From positions 1 to 48,857 of the forward strand of contig JNEM01015939.1 in assembly GCA_000697335.1 (NCBI GenBank): 48,857 nt of DNA, in the 5' to 3' direction. The DNA comes from Conidiobolus incongruus B7586 (taxonomy: Eukaryota > Entomophthoromycota > Entomophthoromycetes > Entomophthorales > Conidiobolaceae). Below are positions 39,266 through 48,857 of the stretch, piece after piece. Within the stretch, counting starts at the first letter, position 1, and each line of letters begins with the position of its first letter. The translations under genes and the position numbers were made by a program. A model generated the notes under the pieces. The model made no database searches. It saw only the letters and a list, made by a program, of their open reading frames with translations, and had not been told where the DNA came from.

Positions 39266-40035
39266 ATGAATTCTAATGAATTAATCAATCTTACAACAGA
39301 ATTAATCAATCAATTAAATTTTAATAAGCAGCGAACTTTGGAGTTGAATAGGGAGTTAGAAGAACTCAAAGTAAATTATAAATCAAATAATATGAGATGA
39401 TTGTTATTTATTTTATATTGGTTTAGAGTTTTATGTTAAATAATACAGGTAAAATCTAATAACAACCAACAATAAACAAAATATAATTTCTATTAGATTC
39501 AACAATCACCACCTCTGAAGATAATAATACGAATTTCAACGATATTAACTTTGACAAATATCAACAAATAGCTCAAGAACTTAAATTAAAAGAAGATGAG
39601 ATAAAAAATCAAAAAAATCTTATTAATTTTTACCAATTTAGCTTAAAAAACTGTCTTAATCAATTTTATTTTAAACTCTTGAAGTTAAAATCCAATGTCA
39701 ATTTGAAGAATTATAATCAGAATTTGGTTAATGGTTTGGTTAATGAGAATTTGATGCTCAAGGCTGCGATCAGTCAGTTTAAGAGACATTTGACTGATTT
39801 GATGGAATTGGATATGGAAGATAATAATGACGATACGTTGGTAGATAAATTAGTGGAGATGAATGATACCGAAGTGAATTCGCAGTCCTCGGAACTAGTG
39901 AGACTTAGAGATGAGAATCAAATTTTGAGGTATTTGTTAGGCATTTCTTCGGATCCTGAACTCCAAAATTTTTCGGAGGATCAATTGCAAACCTTGACAC
40001 AACAATTGGTGGAGATATCCAATTCATCAAAGTAA
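39266..40035 (+). CDS. SIKE/FGFR1OP2-like coiled-coil protein, likely STRIPAK subunit
   Basis: Exons 39266-39370, 39427-39448 and 39497-40035 give 221 aa; introns are 56 and 48 nt. The 22-nt middle exon is needed to keep the frame. The protein is almost all coiled coil: LNFNKQRTLELNRELEELK at the N-terminus, then KYQQIAQELKLKEDEIKNQK, NENLMLKAAISQFKRHLTDL, and LVRLRDENQILRYLLGISSD near residue 185. The last segment resembles the conserved LEQENKGLREILQI block of SIKE1/FGFR1OP2, which bind striatin (fungal SCI1), and the length is close to that family. The match rests on one short block plus architecture, so the assignment is tentative. A striatin gene lies in the same window, about 31 kb away. 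Confidence 0.6.
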
Positions 40036-40200
40036 TCATATAAATTATATAATAAATCATTCAATCATATTATTATTTATAATTTTTAATTTTGTGTCCA
40101 ATTTATACTATAAAATTGACGTAAAACTTGGACATCTTACACACTTCTTTATCGTTTTCGTATTAAAATAGCAACATCTGAAAGTTTAGTGTAGAAAACC

Positions 40201-40512
40201 CTACTCGTTGTTATCTTCCTCTTCGTCAGCATCGCCACTGTGTTTCAATTTGTAATCCAATTTACAAAATTTAAAATTGATATAGATAGTAAGTTTGAAG
40301 AGCCAAAAGAGTACGAAACTGAACATAAAAACTTGACTCAAGTTTTGGGAAATTTATACAAATTTGTAGTACTAAAAACAGGTTAACAGATGATGTATTG
40401 TGATAATTATGGATTTACACCGCACCGTCTGCGGTCGCCTCCAGGAGTGATTTATAATTATTCCACCATTTTTTATAGTGGATAATGTAAAAAATTTGGT
40501 TCAAATTGACAC
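40201..40512 (-). pseudogene. Truncated C-terminal piece of an oligopeptide-transporter (OPT)-like gene
   Basis: Two exons in phase (40419-40512 and 40201-40336; 82-nt intron with GTAAAT donor and an unusual GAG acceptor) encode about 75 residues. They hold HYKKWWNNYKSLLEATADGA followed by VQVFMFSFVLFWLF, which matches the WW..YNY.LSA.LD.G...F pattern near the end of OPT peptide transporters. An acidic tail (SGDADEEEDNNE) and TAG follow. The roughly 600 upstream residues of an OPT protein are missing: the next 2.6 kb upstream is AT-rich with one further GC-rich open stretch that is not OPT-like. This is most simply a decayed host gene. A small intact membrane protein is the alternative, since these two exons have no stops. 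Confidence 0.4.
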
Positions 40513-40743
40513 CTAGAACGTTATTAGTATTTTATATATATACAAATATAATATGGGTTTTGTTAACTCCTAAAGATATATAACCAATTGGTTTTAATAT
40601 GAAATTTGTCTAAAATTCAATTTGGAGATTGGAATTTAATTACTATCAAGGAATTTATTAAATATTGATAAGAGTACTAAAAATAATACCTATTCAATCA
40701 AATTTCAACCTTAAATAATTTTATGTAAACTAAGCATGTTTAC

Positions 40744-40891
40744 CATTTCTCAAGCTAACAATATCCGTAAAAGTAATAAATTCAAATAATCTAAATTGAT
40801 TCCATTCAAGGACTCCACTAACTTGTTCATCCCTGACAGCTTCTGGCCTTAATATCTGCGACTCAAGTGTGAGTTCAACCCACTTAAAACT
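40744..40891 (-). other. GC-rich open stretch, possible decayed exon
   Basis: 49 codons open on the minus strand (including ELTLESQILRPEAVRDEQVS and VLEWNQFRLFEFITFTDI), flanked by TTAG on the 5' side and a GTAAAC donor on the 3' side. It is in phase to join the exon at 40512. Just upstream the same frame reads ATG and eight codons, then TAG. Its base composition is exon-like but no family is recognised. It may be the upstream part of the same broken gene. Confidence 0.3.
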
Positions 40892-43157
40892 CTAAGATCT
40901 GTGAAGTCGAAGCAACATTCTCAGTGTTCTGATATTTTTTGAATGAACTACATTTTGGTGTTATTATTTAGTGAAAAAAGAACATATGGGATTAGATTGT
41001 GACTTGTTTTTATTTAGATTTTTTGGAGGACTGAATCGAAATAGGAAATTAAATCACATTTAATCTAAATTATAAAAGCATGATAGTGGTTAACTGAAAT
41101 TATTAGGAATATTAATAATAATTGTATAATACTATTCAAATATTAATATAAAAACTATATATTTAAATTCATCAATATAAAATAATATTACTTTTTATAA
41201 ATTTTTGAAAGTTTATAAAAAGTAATATAATCTATTGAATAAGTTGAATCTTCAAAATTCTGATGAAAACATAGATTATTTTGTTATAAATTAAAATCTT
41301 TTTTCAAATTCTTAAGTATGGCAATACTTTGGAAAGTGTGAAGGGAGAAATTCTTAAATTATATCATAAATATCTTTATTAATTTGAAACAATGAAGCAA
41401 TTTCCTTATTATAATATATACTACAAAATGGAATCCTATTAATTATCTATGTTTTCTTGAATATCAAATTATAATGAGATGAAAATAAAGTGATGATTTA
41501 GCTCATAGAATTAGAATTATGATATAATTTTATTATATTTTAAATTTTATTTTGTATCTTGATATTTAGCAATGTCCAATTTTTAAACATATTTCAAACT
41601 AGTACTAGAGTAAATATTATATTTAAAATTGATTTGAATTGCTCGGACTCTTCCCGCTTACCAAAATATTACTGTATATGATCAATCATGATATAATTGA
41701 TCAATTTAATTTTTAGGTTAATATTATAAATTTTATAATTACAACCTTATGAATAATTCAATATTAAACTAATTTTGAATTTTTAATTTATGCAAATTTC
41801 TAAAAAACAAAAACTATTGCTAGTCCCACAAATTGGAGATATGAACATTATTACTAATCGTACAATTGATGTATAGTTCTAATTGATTCATTCTATTCTA
41901 TATTTTAAATAATATATACATTTAGCTACTCAATACAGTAATGGACATCATTACTGATTACAAATCAATTGTTACTCCTTTTTAGCTTTAATTCAGTATA
42001 AATACCATTCTTTTTATTCACTTAATAAACAAGATCAGATTTAACCAAGTTCTCCTAAATTACTCTTCCAATCTTAAAATTTCAACTCTAACACTATAAA
42101 TAATAAAAGATTTAAGAATACTTGTTAATCAAATTATAAATTTTTAAACTATTATTTCTATTATTAAAAATCTTTTATCAAATGTTCTGATTGATTAGTT
42201 ATATTTTTTTGGAAATCAAGTTCAAATATATATATATATATATCACAAATTTAATATTATAAAATGTATTTTTAATACAATTTGCTAAAAAATTAATGAA
42301 TGATAAAAATATTAAATATAATATTTTCGATGAAATGTTGATCAAATTGATACAGTATTTAAATTTAAATGGATATTAGTTAAAATATTATATATATTTG
42401 GTAATTTTGATTTCAATGTATATCTCACAATATTTTTTTAATAAAATTCATGTGATATTATGATTTACTAAATAATAATATAGATATTCTTTATAATTTT
42501 TTATACAAACTATGTTTCAATTAATATATTGATATTTTAATAGAAAGATTCAATAACTGAATAAAATGATGAACAACCAAAAATGTTGAATAATTGAAAT
42601 CAAATGAATTCAGATAGAATAGCTATATATTAATATAATACAATATGCTTTCTTGAATTAATCAGTGAAAAATATAAAGTATTAAAACTGTAATACAACT
42701 CTATTATCTTAATGATCGATTATTTCGAATACACAGAGCTTTAATTCTAATTGATATCAATCGACCTTAGAGAGATTTCACATTTAAATATGTAATTTTA
42801 GGAATATAACCTAAGTAATTTAATATACATTTGACCAAAAGTAGTTATCTTGTTAAAGTTTATAATAAATATTCTTCAATTTTAAATATTCATAAAACCA
42901 TTAAGTGTAAAAAATGAAAATATAATATCAAAATTTTGATAAATTGATAATTCAAATTGTGATATAATATTTCAATTTGAAAGATATATTCCATAATATA
43001 ATAAAGTAAATTAATTGTTATCAATCAAAAAAGAAAATAAGTATATTGAATTTGAATATTAGTCCCATAATTTTATATTAATAACTTAAATCATAAATAA
43101 TTGATGATTAACTCTATCATTAAGACTAAAATTTAAATTTAAAAAAAAACATAAATA
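40892..43157. other. AT-rich spacer
   Basis: A 2.3-kb stretch between the transporter relic and COX20. It contains a strong inverted repeat (41185-41228) and a TA run (42226-42243). No gene seen. Confidence 0.6.
41185..41228. repeat. 17-bp perfect inverted repeat, 10-nt loop
   Basis: The arm ATATTACTTTTTATAAA (41185-41201) is repeated exactly as its reverse complement at 41212-41228, around the loop TTTTTGAAAG. It could form a hairpin or be a small element remnant. Its role is unknown. Confidence 0.8.
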
Positions 43158-43759
43158 ATGAGTGAACCTAACACCAATAGTAATAACAACACTAATAATC
43201 AAGTAATGGAATTTGAAAAACCTTCTGATATTGAGCCTATTGCTAAAAAGTCGCCACCTCCCAAAAGTGAACCTACTTTGACAGAAGCTTTTCAAGTAAT
43301 TTTCAAATTAAAAATAATTAATTAATATTAATATGGAGTAGACTTTAGACATAACCCAATTACCCAACGTCATTCAAGCTCCCTGTGCGAGATCTTCCCT
43401 CCTTTACGGTATTGGAGGCGGTACATTGGTGGGATTTGGAAAATATTTGATAAATAGTAATTATTAACTATTGACTAAATTTCATTTTATTAATTTAATA
43501 TTTAGAAAATGTCCTAAAATCTGCGAATTGGTCAGTTGGTAGTTTTGCTTTTATTTCTTTAATTACATGGTAAACCTAAATGACTATGATTTTGATTCAT
43601 TGTTTATATTAGCGTAGGGAATACTGTAGATACCAATGGCGACTCAAAGAGAATAAGTATAAAGTTTTGGTGAATGATATGAACGCTCTATTGGAGAAGA
43701 AGCGTCAACAACAATTGGAGAAATTGAGTAAAGAAAACAGCAGTAATAAGAATGAATAA
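43158..43759 (+). CDS. COX20: Cytochrome c oxidase assembly factor Cox20 (FAM36A)
   Basis: Inner-membrane mitochondrial chaperone of Cox2 in complex IV assembly. Exons 43158-43295, 43342-43456, 43506-43569 and 43618-43759 close in phase to 152 aa. An Asn-rich head is followed by PCARSSLLYGIGGGTLVGFG, containing the first helix, then SANWSVGSFAFISLITW, the second helix, and the conserved WEYCRYQWRLKENK signature right after it. The tail is a basic Lys/Gln coiled coil. Length lies between human (118) and yeast (205). The last exon begins after GTAG rather than the earlier TTAG at 43611, because only this joins TG to G and gives the Trp of WEYCR. The gene implies an aerobic respiratory chain. 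Confidence 0.92.
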
Positions 43760-43878
43760 TTGCAATGAAATAGAATTATTTAATAAAATATAAAGTTTAT
43801 ATTTATTTTAATTATTGATATTTTTTGAATTTATTCAACATAATTTCAAAATATATTGAACTAAATTTTAAAAGTAAT

Positions 43879-43882
43879 AAAA
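43879..43882 (-). terminator. RNA polymerase III terminator
   Basis: Four T residues on the minus strand, two bases after the tRNA 3' end, the usual stop signal for RNA polymerase III. Confidence 0.7.
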
Positions 43883-43884
43883 CT

Positions 43885-43957
43885 CGATTCCACCAGGGAT
43901 CGAACCTGGAATCTCTTGATCCGTAGTCAAGCGCCTTATCCATTTGGCCATGGAACC
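43885..43957 (-). tRNA. tRNA-Arg (anticodon ACG)
   Basis: Full cloverleaf on the minus strand, 73 nt without an intron. The acceptor stem GGTTCCA pairs with TGGAATC (one G-T). The anticodon stem CTTGA/TCAAG carries loop CTACGGA, anticodon ACG. The T stem CCAGG/CCTGG has loop TTCGATC, and the discriminator is G. A-box and B-box are intact. ACG (inosine-modified) reads CGT, CGC and CGA. Confidence 0.97.
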
Positions 43958-44872
43958 CTAGTAAACTTCAAATAAAATACTATATGTACACTGTTATATC
44001 AGAAGAAAATTTTCAACTTTATCTTTTTTCAAATTTTGTATCAAACTTTATACCCTTTATATCACTTAGTAAATATTATATCATTAATTTTTTTTTAATT
44101 TTTTTACGTCTCTACTTCTTTCCTACGATATATACTATTATCACACTTTTAAACCATAATTTTCTCCTTGATATGTAAATATTTCTACCTTGTTTGGAAC
44201 ACTTGATTGATCTAAATGATGAAATTGGTATTGTTACAGAAATTCATTTTATATGATAAATCGTAAATTAATTAATTTAAAAAGACTATACATAAATATA
44301 GATCTATTTATATTTATATAAGATGATATTAATAATTTGAAAAAAACTGTCTACTTAAAATTTAGCTCAATATATTCATAAAATGAATTTGAAGTATTTA
44401 TATATTACAATTTATTAATGACTGAATTTCAAAGATATGGCGAAATGAAAAATTGAATTTATATCAATTGTTTGGGAATTTGATTCAAAATTATTTATTA
44501 TATGTCCCAAATTAAGTTGATAAAACAAATACATTCATTTCAAATTTATCAAATTAACATATATTTTATCTTATTTTTTGTAGATAACATGTCCTTCAAT
44601 ATATATTAATACGCTATTTGATAATTGAGCAATTATTGTAAATATACTCTATGACAATTTTGAAAGTCCCACTTATAAAAATAAATACGAAAATGGTCAT
44701 CTGATTTTAACACCTCAATCTGCGAAATTTACCAAATTGTGAGAAATTTAGTCAACCATAATTCTCAAATTAATATGTGAAAATTTCCAATTGACGTATA
44801 AATAATGTAATTTAAATCAACTTAATTTAAACTTCTTTTATATAATTCAACTTTTTTTTAAAAAAAGAAATA
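43958..44872. other. AT-rich spacer
   Basis: A 915-base stretch between the tRNA 5' end and the SND2 start codon. The open frame at 43984-44178 is AT-driven (Phe/Ile/Tyr/Leu) and not accepted. No other gene seen. Confidence 0.6.
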
Positions 44873-45669
44873 ATGGTAAATAAAATATAATAAATAAATA
44901 TTAATAATAATCAATAAAAATTTTAGGCTAATCAATCTGGTAAAAAAATTTTAGCTCAAAATTTACAAATTTTAAAATATCTTAATATCGCTCTACCCTC
45001 TATCCATGTAAGTTAAACCCCACTCATTATCCATTTGTACTCATCAAGTTTAGATTTACTATATTGTAGTAAGATTTATCTTCCAGTGGTCCAGCTGGAA
45101 CTGGGGTACAGTTATCGCTTATTTAATCACTGGAGGTCTCGGGTCCTGGATCGTTTACCAATTTAATAAATTTGGAAATCCTGAGGTCGACCGTAACGGT
45201 GTTCCTAGAGGTCAATTTATTGACTTGTCGGACCCTGGTGTCATTAGGTAAATAATAATATTTGATATATTTTGGAATTGGGACGTTGACGAAGGTTTGT
45301 TTTAGTTATACTTTCGATATTTTATATATTACTTGGGCTACTTTGGTATTTTCTACTTTTACTTCTTACGCTTGGTACTTGTTATTGACCGTAAGTTCAC
45401 TCTCATATTTGTTGTTTTATTATTATTGCTAACCACTTGGATTATTATTATAGATCCCAGCCTATGCCTTCTACAAAGCCTATACGATGAAGGACAAGCT
45501 CCCACTCGGCGGCCAACGTCAAGTCCCTTTCGACGACCCCCCCGCCGGTGCTCGTGTCCAACAGCGCGCTAGAGGTGGCAATGCTGCAGAACCTCAGCCT
45601 GATTCCAAGAGACAACAAAAGTTGAAGAAGCGTCAAGAGAAGGGTCATTATAAATATGCTAAAGTCTAA
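44873..45669 (+). CDS. SND2: Snd2/TMEM208 ER-targeting membrane protein
   Basis: Part of the SRP-independent (SND) route that delivers membrane proteins to the ER. Exons 44873-44875, 44927-45007, 45054-45247, 45306-45390 and 45454-45669 give 192 aa. The first coding exon is only ATG, followed by a 51-nt intron. The next exon reads ANQSGKKILAQNLQILKYLN, matching GKKQIFEENRETLKFY of TMEM208. Helices follow: IYYIVVRFIFQWSSWNWGTV (human [21 protein letters not shown]) and then GGLGSWIVYQFNKFG. The family motif DLSDPGVIRSYTFDILYITW leads to the last helices. The tail is basic (QQKLKKRQEKGHYKYAK), as in the human end. Starting exon 3 at 45054 rather than after the later CCAG recovers 11 conserved residues. 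Confidence 0.92.
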
Positions 45670-46325
45670 GATTTTTTAACGACTTTAATATTTAATAACA
45701 ACTAAAATAAAAAATGGAATAAATTTAAATGTATAGGAACCTGAAAGTAGGTTTTTAAAGTATTCACAACTCTTTACAATTCAATAATAACCTTAAATAT
45801 TGTTCTAATATTATAATTTATTCAAATATTTTTTTAAAATACATTATAAATTTTTATTATAATTCATATTATCTCTCAATCTAATATTTTAAATAATTTT
45901 TATTATTTTATTTTAAATTTATTTTATTTATTTTAACAATATTTTATAATATATTAATGATTAGATTTTGTAATTGTTATACGTATTAAATATTCATCAT
46001 TTGAAATCTTATAACAATTATATATATACACAAATGAAATAGTTGAATTTGAATAACAATTTTAAAGATATAATTTATAATGCAATTTTTAACTGTAAAA
46101 CTGATATGTTTCTATTTTTTTAATATATGTACTTTAAGTTTGATTAATTTATTAAGTAATTAAATATTAATAATGATTTATAAAACAAATTTTTATTTAA
46201 ATTATAGTCAGAAAATTTTAAAGTGATATATATTTTAATGAAAAAAATTGATTATGCTTTTATTTATTTAATACATACATATAAATTATATATAATAAAT
46301 TAATAATCTATATTAATATCACCAA
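45670..46325. other. Convergent 3' spacer
   Basis: A 656-base AT-rich stretch between the stops of SND2 (+) and MsrA (-). No gene seen. Confidence 0.6.
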
Positions 46326-46820
46326 TCACCAATAAATTCGATGTACACACCAACCAGTTGGATTATTTTCTAAATAATTTTGATGATAGTCTTCGGCTCT
46401 ATAAAAGTTTTTGAATTCTGTAATTTCCGTGACAATTGGTTTAGGAATCTTAGGCTGCACTTTGATTTTAACTTCTTCGGCAATTTGCTTCTGGATTTCA
46501 TTATGATAGAAAATAACGGATCTGTATTGGGGACCAATATCTTCAAGTTGTTGGTTAGGTGTTGTGGGATCGTGAATGCGCCAGAAATAGGTGACGAGTT
46601 CTTCGTATGTGACTTGGTTGGGATCGTATTCGATCTGGACAGCTTCAGTATGTTTGGTAGTGCCTGTTTTCACAGTTTCATAAGCTGGATCTACTTCGTC
46701 GCCGCCTGCATACCCTACCGTTGTGCTAATTAATCTATTACCGAATTCTTTTTTGAAGTAGTGTTCAACACCCCAGAAGCAACCTCCAGCTAATGTAGCA
46801 ATTTCTTTTGTAATGGTCAT
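46326..46820 (-). CDS. MSRA: Peptide methionine-S-sulfoxide reductase MsrA
   Basis: Reduces the S-epimer of methionine sulfoxide in proteins, using thioredoxin. It is the only intronless gene in the window: 164 aa from an ATG at 46820. The catalytic Cys lies at about residue 14 in AGGCFWGVEHYFKK. Other family blocks are TTVGYAGG, YEELVTYFWRIHDPTTPNQQ, DIGPQYRSVIFYHN and FYRAEDYHQNYL. The end GWCVHRIYW has a second Cys that could act in recycling. No targeting peptide is visible, so a cytosolic form is likely. Its lack of introns, unlike all neighbours, could reflect retrocopying or gene transfer, but the GC content matches the other exons. Confidence 0.96.
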   Translation of the reverse strand: MTITKEIATLAGGCFWGVEHYFKKEFGNRLISTTVGYAGGDEVDPAYETVKTGTTKHTEAVQIEYDPNQVTYEELVTYFWRIHDPTTPNQQLEDIGPQYRSVIFYHNEIQKQIAEEVKIKVQPKIPKPIVTEITEFKNFYRAEDYHQNYLENNPTGWCVHRIYW

Positions 46821-48857
46821 TATATAAAAATCAATAAGAATGAATAATCATTAAATTGATCTTGATCATTTATGTTTATATACTTCATATCCCATGATAC
46901 CATCACCTAAAAAATCGTGATTATTGGCCAATATTCGAAAATTTTTCAAAGAAATTGTGACATTCGTTGTAACAATGATGGTGCAATCCATATTCAATTC
47001 ATTTAATTGGACTATTGGATTAGCTTCAAATTTAAAATGTTAATGGAATACCTGTCTAACGTGAGAATTATGCAACTTGGTAGCATTTCTTAGATTTGGT
47101 CACACATTGTTAAAATTACTAATATGAAGGATTATTAATTTAAAACTTGACCTTTCCTTACTTTGATTAATTAAAATATATTCTTTAATGCTTATTTTTA
47201 TTTCAATCAATATCTCAAAAAAAATAATAACTCATTATTTAATTTCGGTTGAAAATCATAGTTATCACCGAGTTAATAAAAAACAACATTAAAACCCAAA
47301 TAAATATGATAGTATCTACTAGCGGAGATGGATTATAATCAATAGTATAAAATTAAATCATCTTATAATGATGTAAAAATTTTAGCTAAAACTAAAATAC
47401 AATGTATAACTGAATGAAAATGTTCCCTTTTTGTACATTGATTACTCCTAATAGATCATAATCTGTATTAATTATTTAATCTCTGTTCAACATTTTCAAT
47501 TTCTTCAATATTGTCTAACCAATTGAAGGATATTAAATATAGCTGTCGAGTAAGGGATAAGGGTTAAAAATAGGATAATTGCTGGCATTATTAATTAGAT
47601 TGTACTTGGTTTTGTATAGAATATACAATGAAATAAGATGACGATGGATTAGTATCCAAACTGATCAAATCGTGGGTATATAGCATAGTGATAGGAGTGA
47701 TCGCAAGAAGTAGCACGATTATCCAAAACTTTAAGCACGTTACAATTTTGTGGCATACAATTATATATCTTATGATTGAAAATACTGAACCGAGTGTGAT
47801 TTCAAATCTTGTAATTTATTGCATTAAGACATTAAAATAGCATGGTAAAGTATTCGGATCCAACTAGCAGTAAACCCAAACTAATTTCTGTACACCCACT
47901 ATTAAATAATTTACATGTCAAAAATTCAAAAATACATAATACTAATATTACTTTGAATTCAGTTGACTTGATATCATATTTTGTCAAGATAATATAGATC
48001 AAAGCATAATTGAAAATTAAATGAAAAATATAATCTAGTAGGGTTAAGGTATTAAATACAATATTCATAATTTATAAATATTTAAGACTATAATTTATTA
48101 TTAATTTTTAAATAAAAATTATCTAATAAATTGAAATTGAGAATACTATTATATATCTAAAATTGTATACAAATTCGACTTAAATCAACCATTGATAATG
48201 AATAATCTTTAATTGGGCAAAATTAGAATTTGAAATAATATTGACTTAATTTGGTTATTATATGATTTGAATTTTGAATATTATAACAAGATCCAAAATT
48301 TATTTAAGTTTATATTTTGTAATACTTTAAATAATAATATTTTGTTAATTATAAATTAATATTAATTTAATTAAATAATAATTGTTTATATTATTATAAT
48401 ACATAATTTCATATTATAATTTTAAAAATATAAAAGGATTAAAAATTAACAATAATAATATTTGTAATTTGATAATATTTTTAATATATAGGTTCAATAT
48501 AACAGTCGTTATATTGGTTTATAGTCTCAAGCGAAACATTGTGAATTATAAGTTTCACAATAAATCGATATACATTGACTCTATCTATATTTACCAGCGG
48601 TATATGATACTTTTTTTTAATTTAAATATTATTTGCAATGGATAATATTTTTTCCATTGAGTGTTATATATTTTTTTAAATTATTACTTTAAATTGACAA
48701 AAATAATAAATTTTTAATATCCAATTTTTCAAATATATTATTAATTTCAAATAATGAAATATATATTTAAAATAAATAAAAATATATATAGTTTTAAACT
48801 ATATTAATAAAGATATATAATTTTTTTTGATTAAAAAATTATCTTTGAGTTTTGTTA
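46821..48857. other. AT-rich spacer to the window end
   Basis: A 2.0-kb stretch upstream of MsrA. The 78-codon open frame at 47832-48068 (-) begins with ATG and is hydrophobic, but its composition follows the background, so it is not annotated as a gene. No RNA gene or repeat recognised. Confidence 0.55.

Noticed and set aside
43158-43759. Origin from an anaerobic fungus, suggested by the extreme AT content
   Set aside because: A complete COX20 implies a working cytochrome c oxidase, which those fungi lack.
43984-44178. 64-codon hydrophobic frame (+) next to the tRNA
   Set aside because: Has an ATG but is Phe/Ile/Tyr-rich by composition alone, with no exon-like GC rise.
47832-48068. 78-codon hydrophobic frame (-)
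   Set aside because: ATG start and two or three possible helices, but composition equals the spacer and no motif is seen.
1-48857. CRISPR arrays, operons or a prokaryotic mobile island
   Set aside because: No regularly spaced repeats; spliceosomal introns and eukaryotic families throughout.

Overview
The window is nuclear DNA from a very AT-rich eukaryote. Coding exons are clearly GC-richer than the DNA around them, genes are split by many short introns (mostly about 46 to 67 nt, usually GTAA/GTAT...TAG), and spacers of 3 to 5 kb are close to pure A+T. The gene set (Prp17, striatin, Gid7/WDR26, Elp5, Top1, Ams1-type mannosidase, gamma-tubulin, Ufd1, Snd2, MsrA) and the intron style fit a fungus, most likely an early-diverging AT-rich lineage (for example Entomophthorales-like); that placement is inference. 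The cytochrome-oxidase factor COX20 argues against anaerobic fungi and microsporidia.

Layout. 1-3.2 kb: spacer. 3.2-8.6 kb: PRP17/CDC40 (+) facing striatin (-). 8.6-13.3 kb: AT-rich spacer holding a perfect palindrome and one odd GC-rich patch. 13.3-17.6 kb: WDR26/GID7-like (+) facing ELP5 (-). 18.6-22.9 kb: a small signal-peptide/TM protein and a 1112-aa coiled-coil protein, both (-) and both unidentified. 26.4-29.5 kb: topoisomerase I (-). 32.3-35.7 kb: GH38 alpha-mannosidase (+). 36.1-37.7 kb: gamma-tubulin (+), tail to tail with UFD1 (-), which is head to head with a SIKE/FGFR1OP2-like coiled-coil gene (+). 40.2-40.9 kb: a truncated oligopeptide-transporter-like relic (-). 43.2-46.8 kb: COX20 (+), tRNA-Arg(ACG) (-), SND2/TMEM208 (+), MsrA (-). 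The rest is spacer.

I rebuilt 13 spliced or single-exon protein genes with exon phases that close exactly. They are mostly housekeeping genes from unrelated pathways: splicing, ubiquitin (Gid7, Ufd1), tRNA wobble modification (Elp5), DNA topology, vacuolar/cytosolic glycan breakdown, microtubule nucleation, ER targeting, cytochrome oxidase assembly and methionine repair. The one functional link is STRIPAK, with two likely subunits (striatin and the SIKE-like protein).

I found no convincing new multi-gene system. The most unusual signals concern gene structure: two genes whose first coding exon is only the ATG, a 9-nt last exon in TOP1, a 22-nt internal exon, and a WDR26/GID7 gene whose coding region starts with no ATG in reach.
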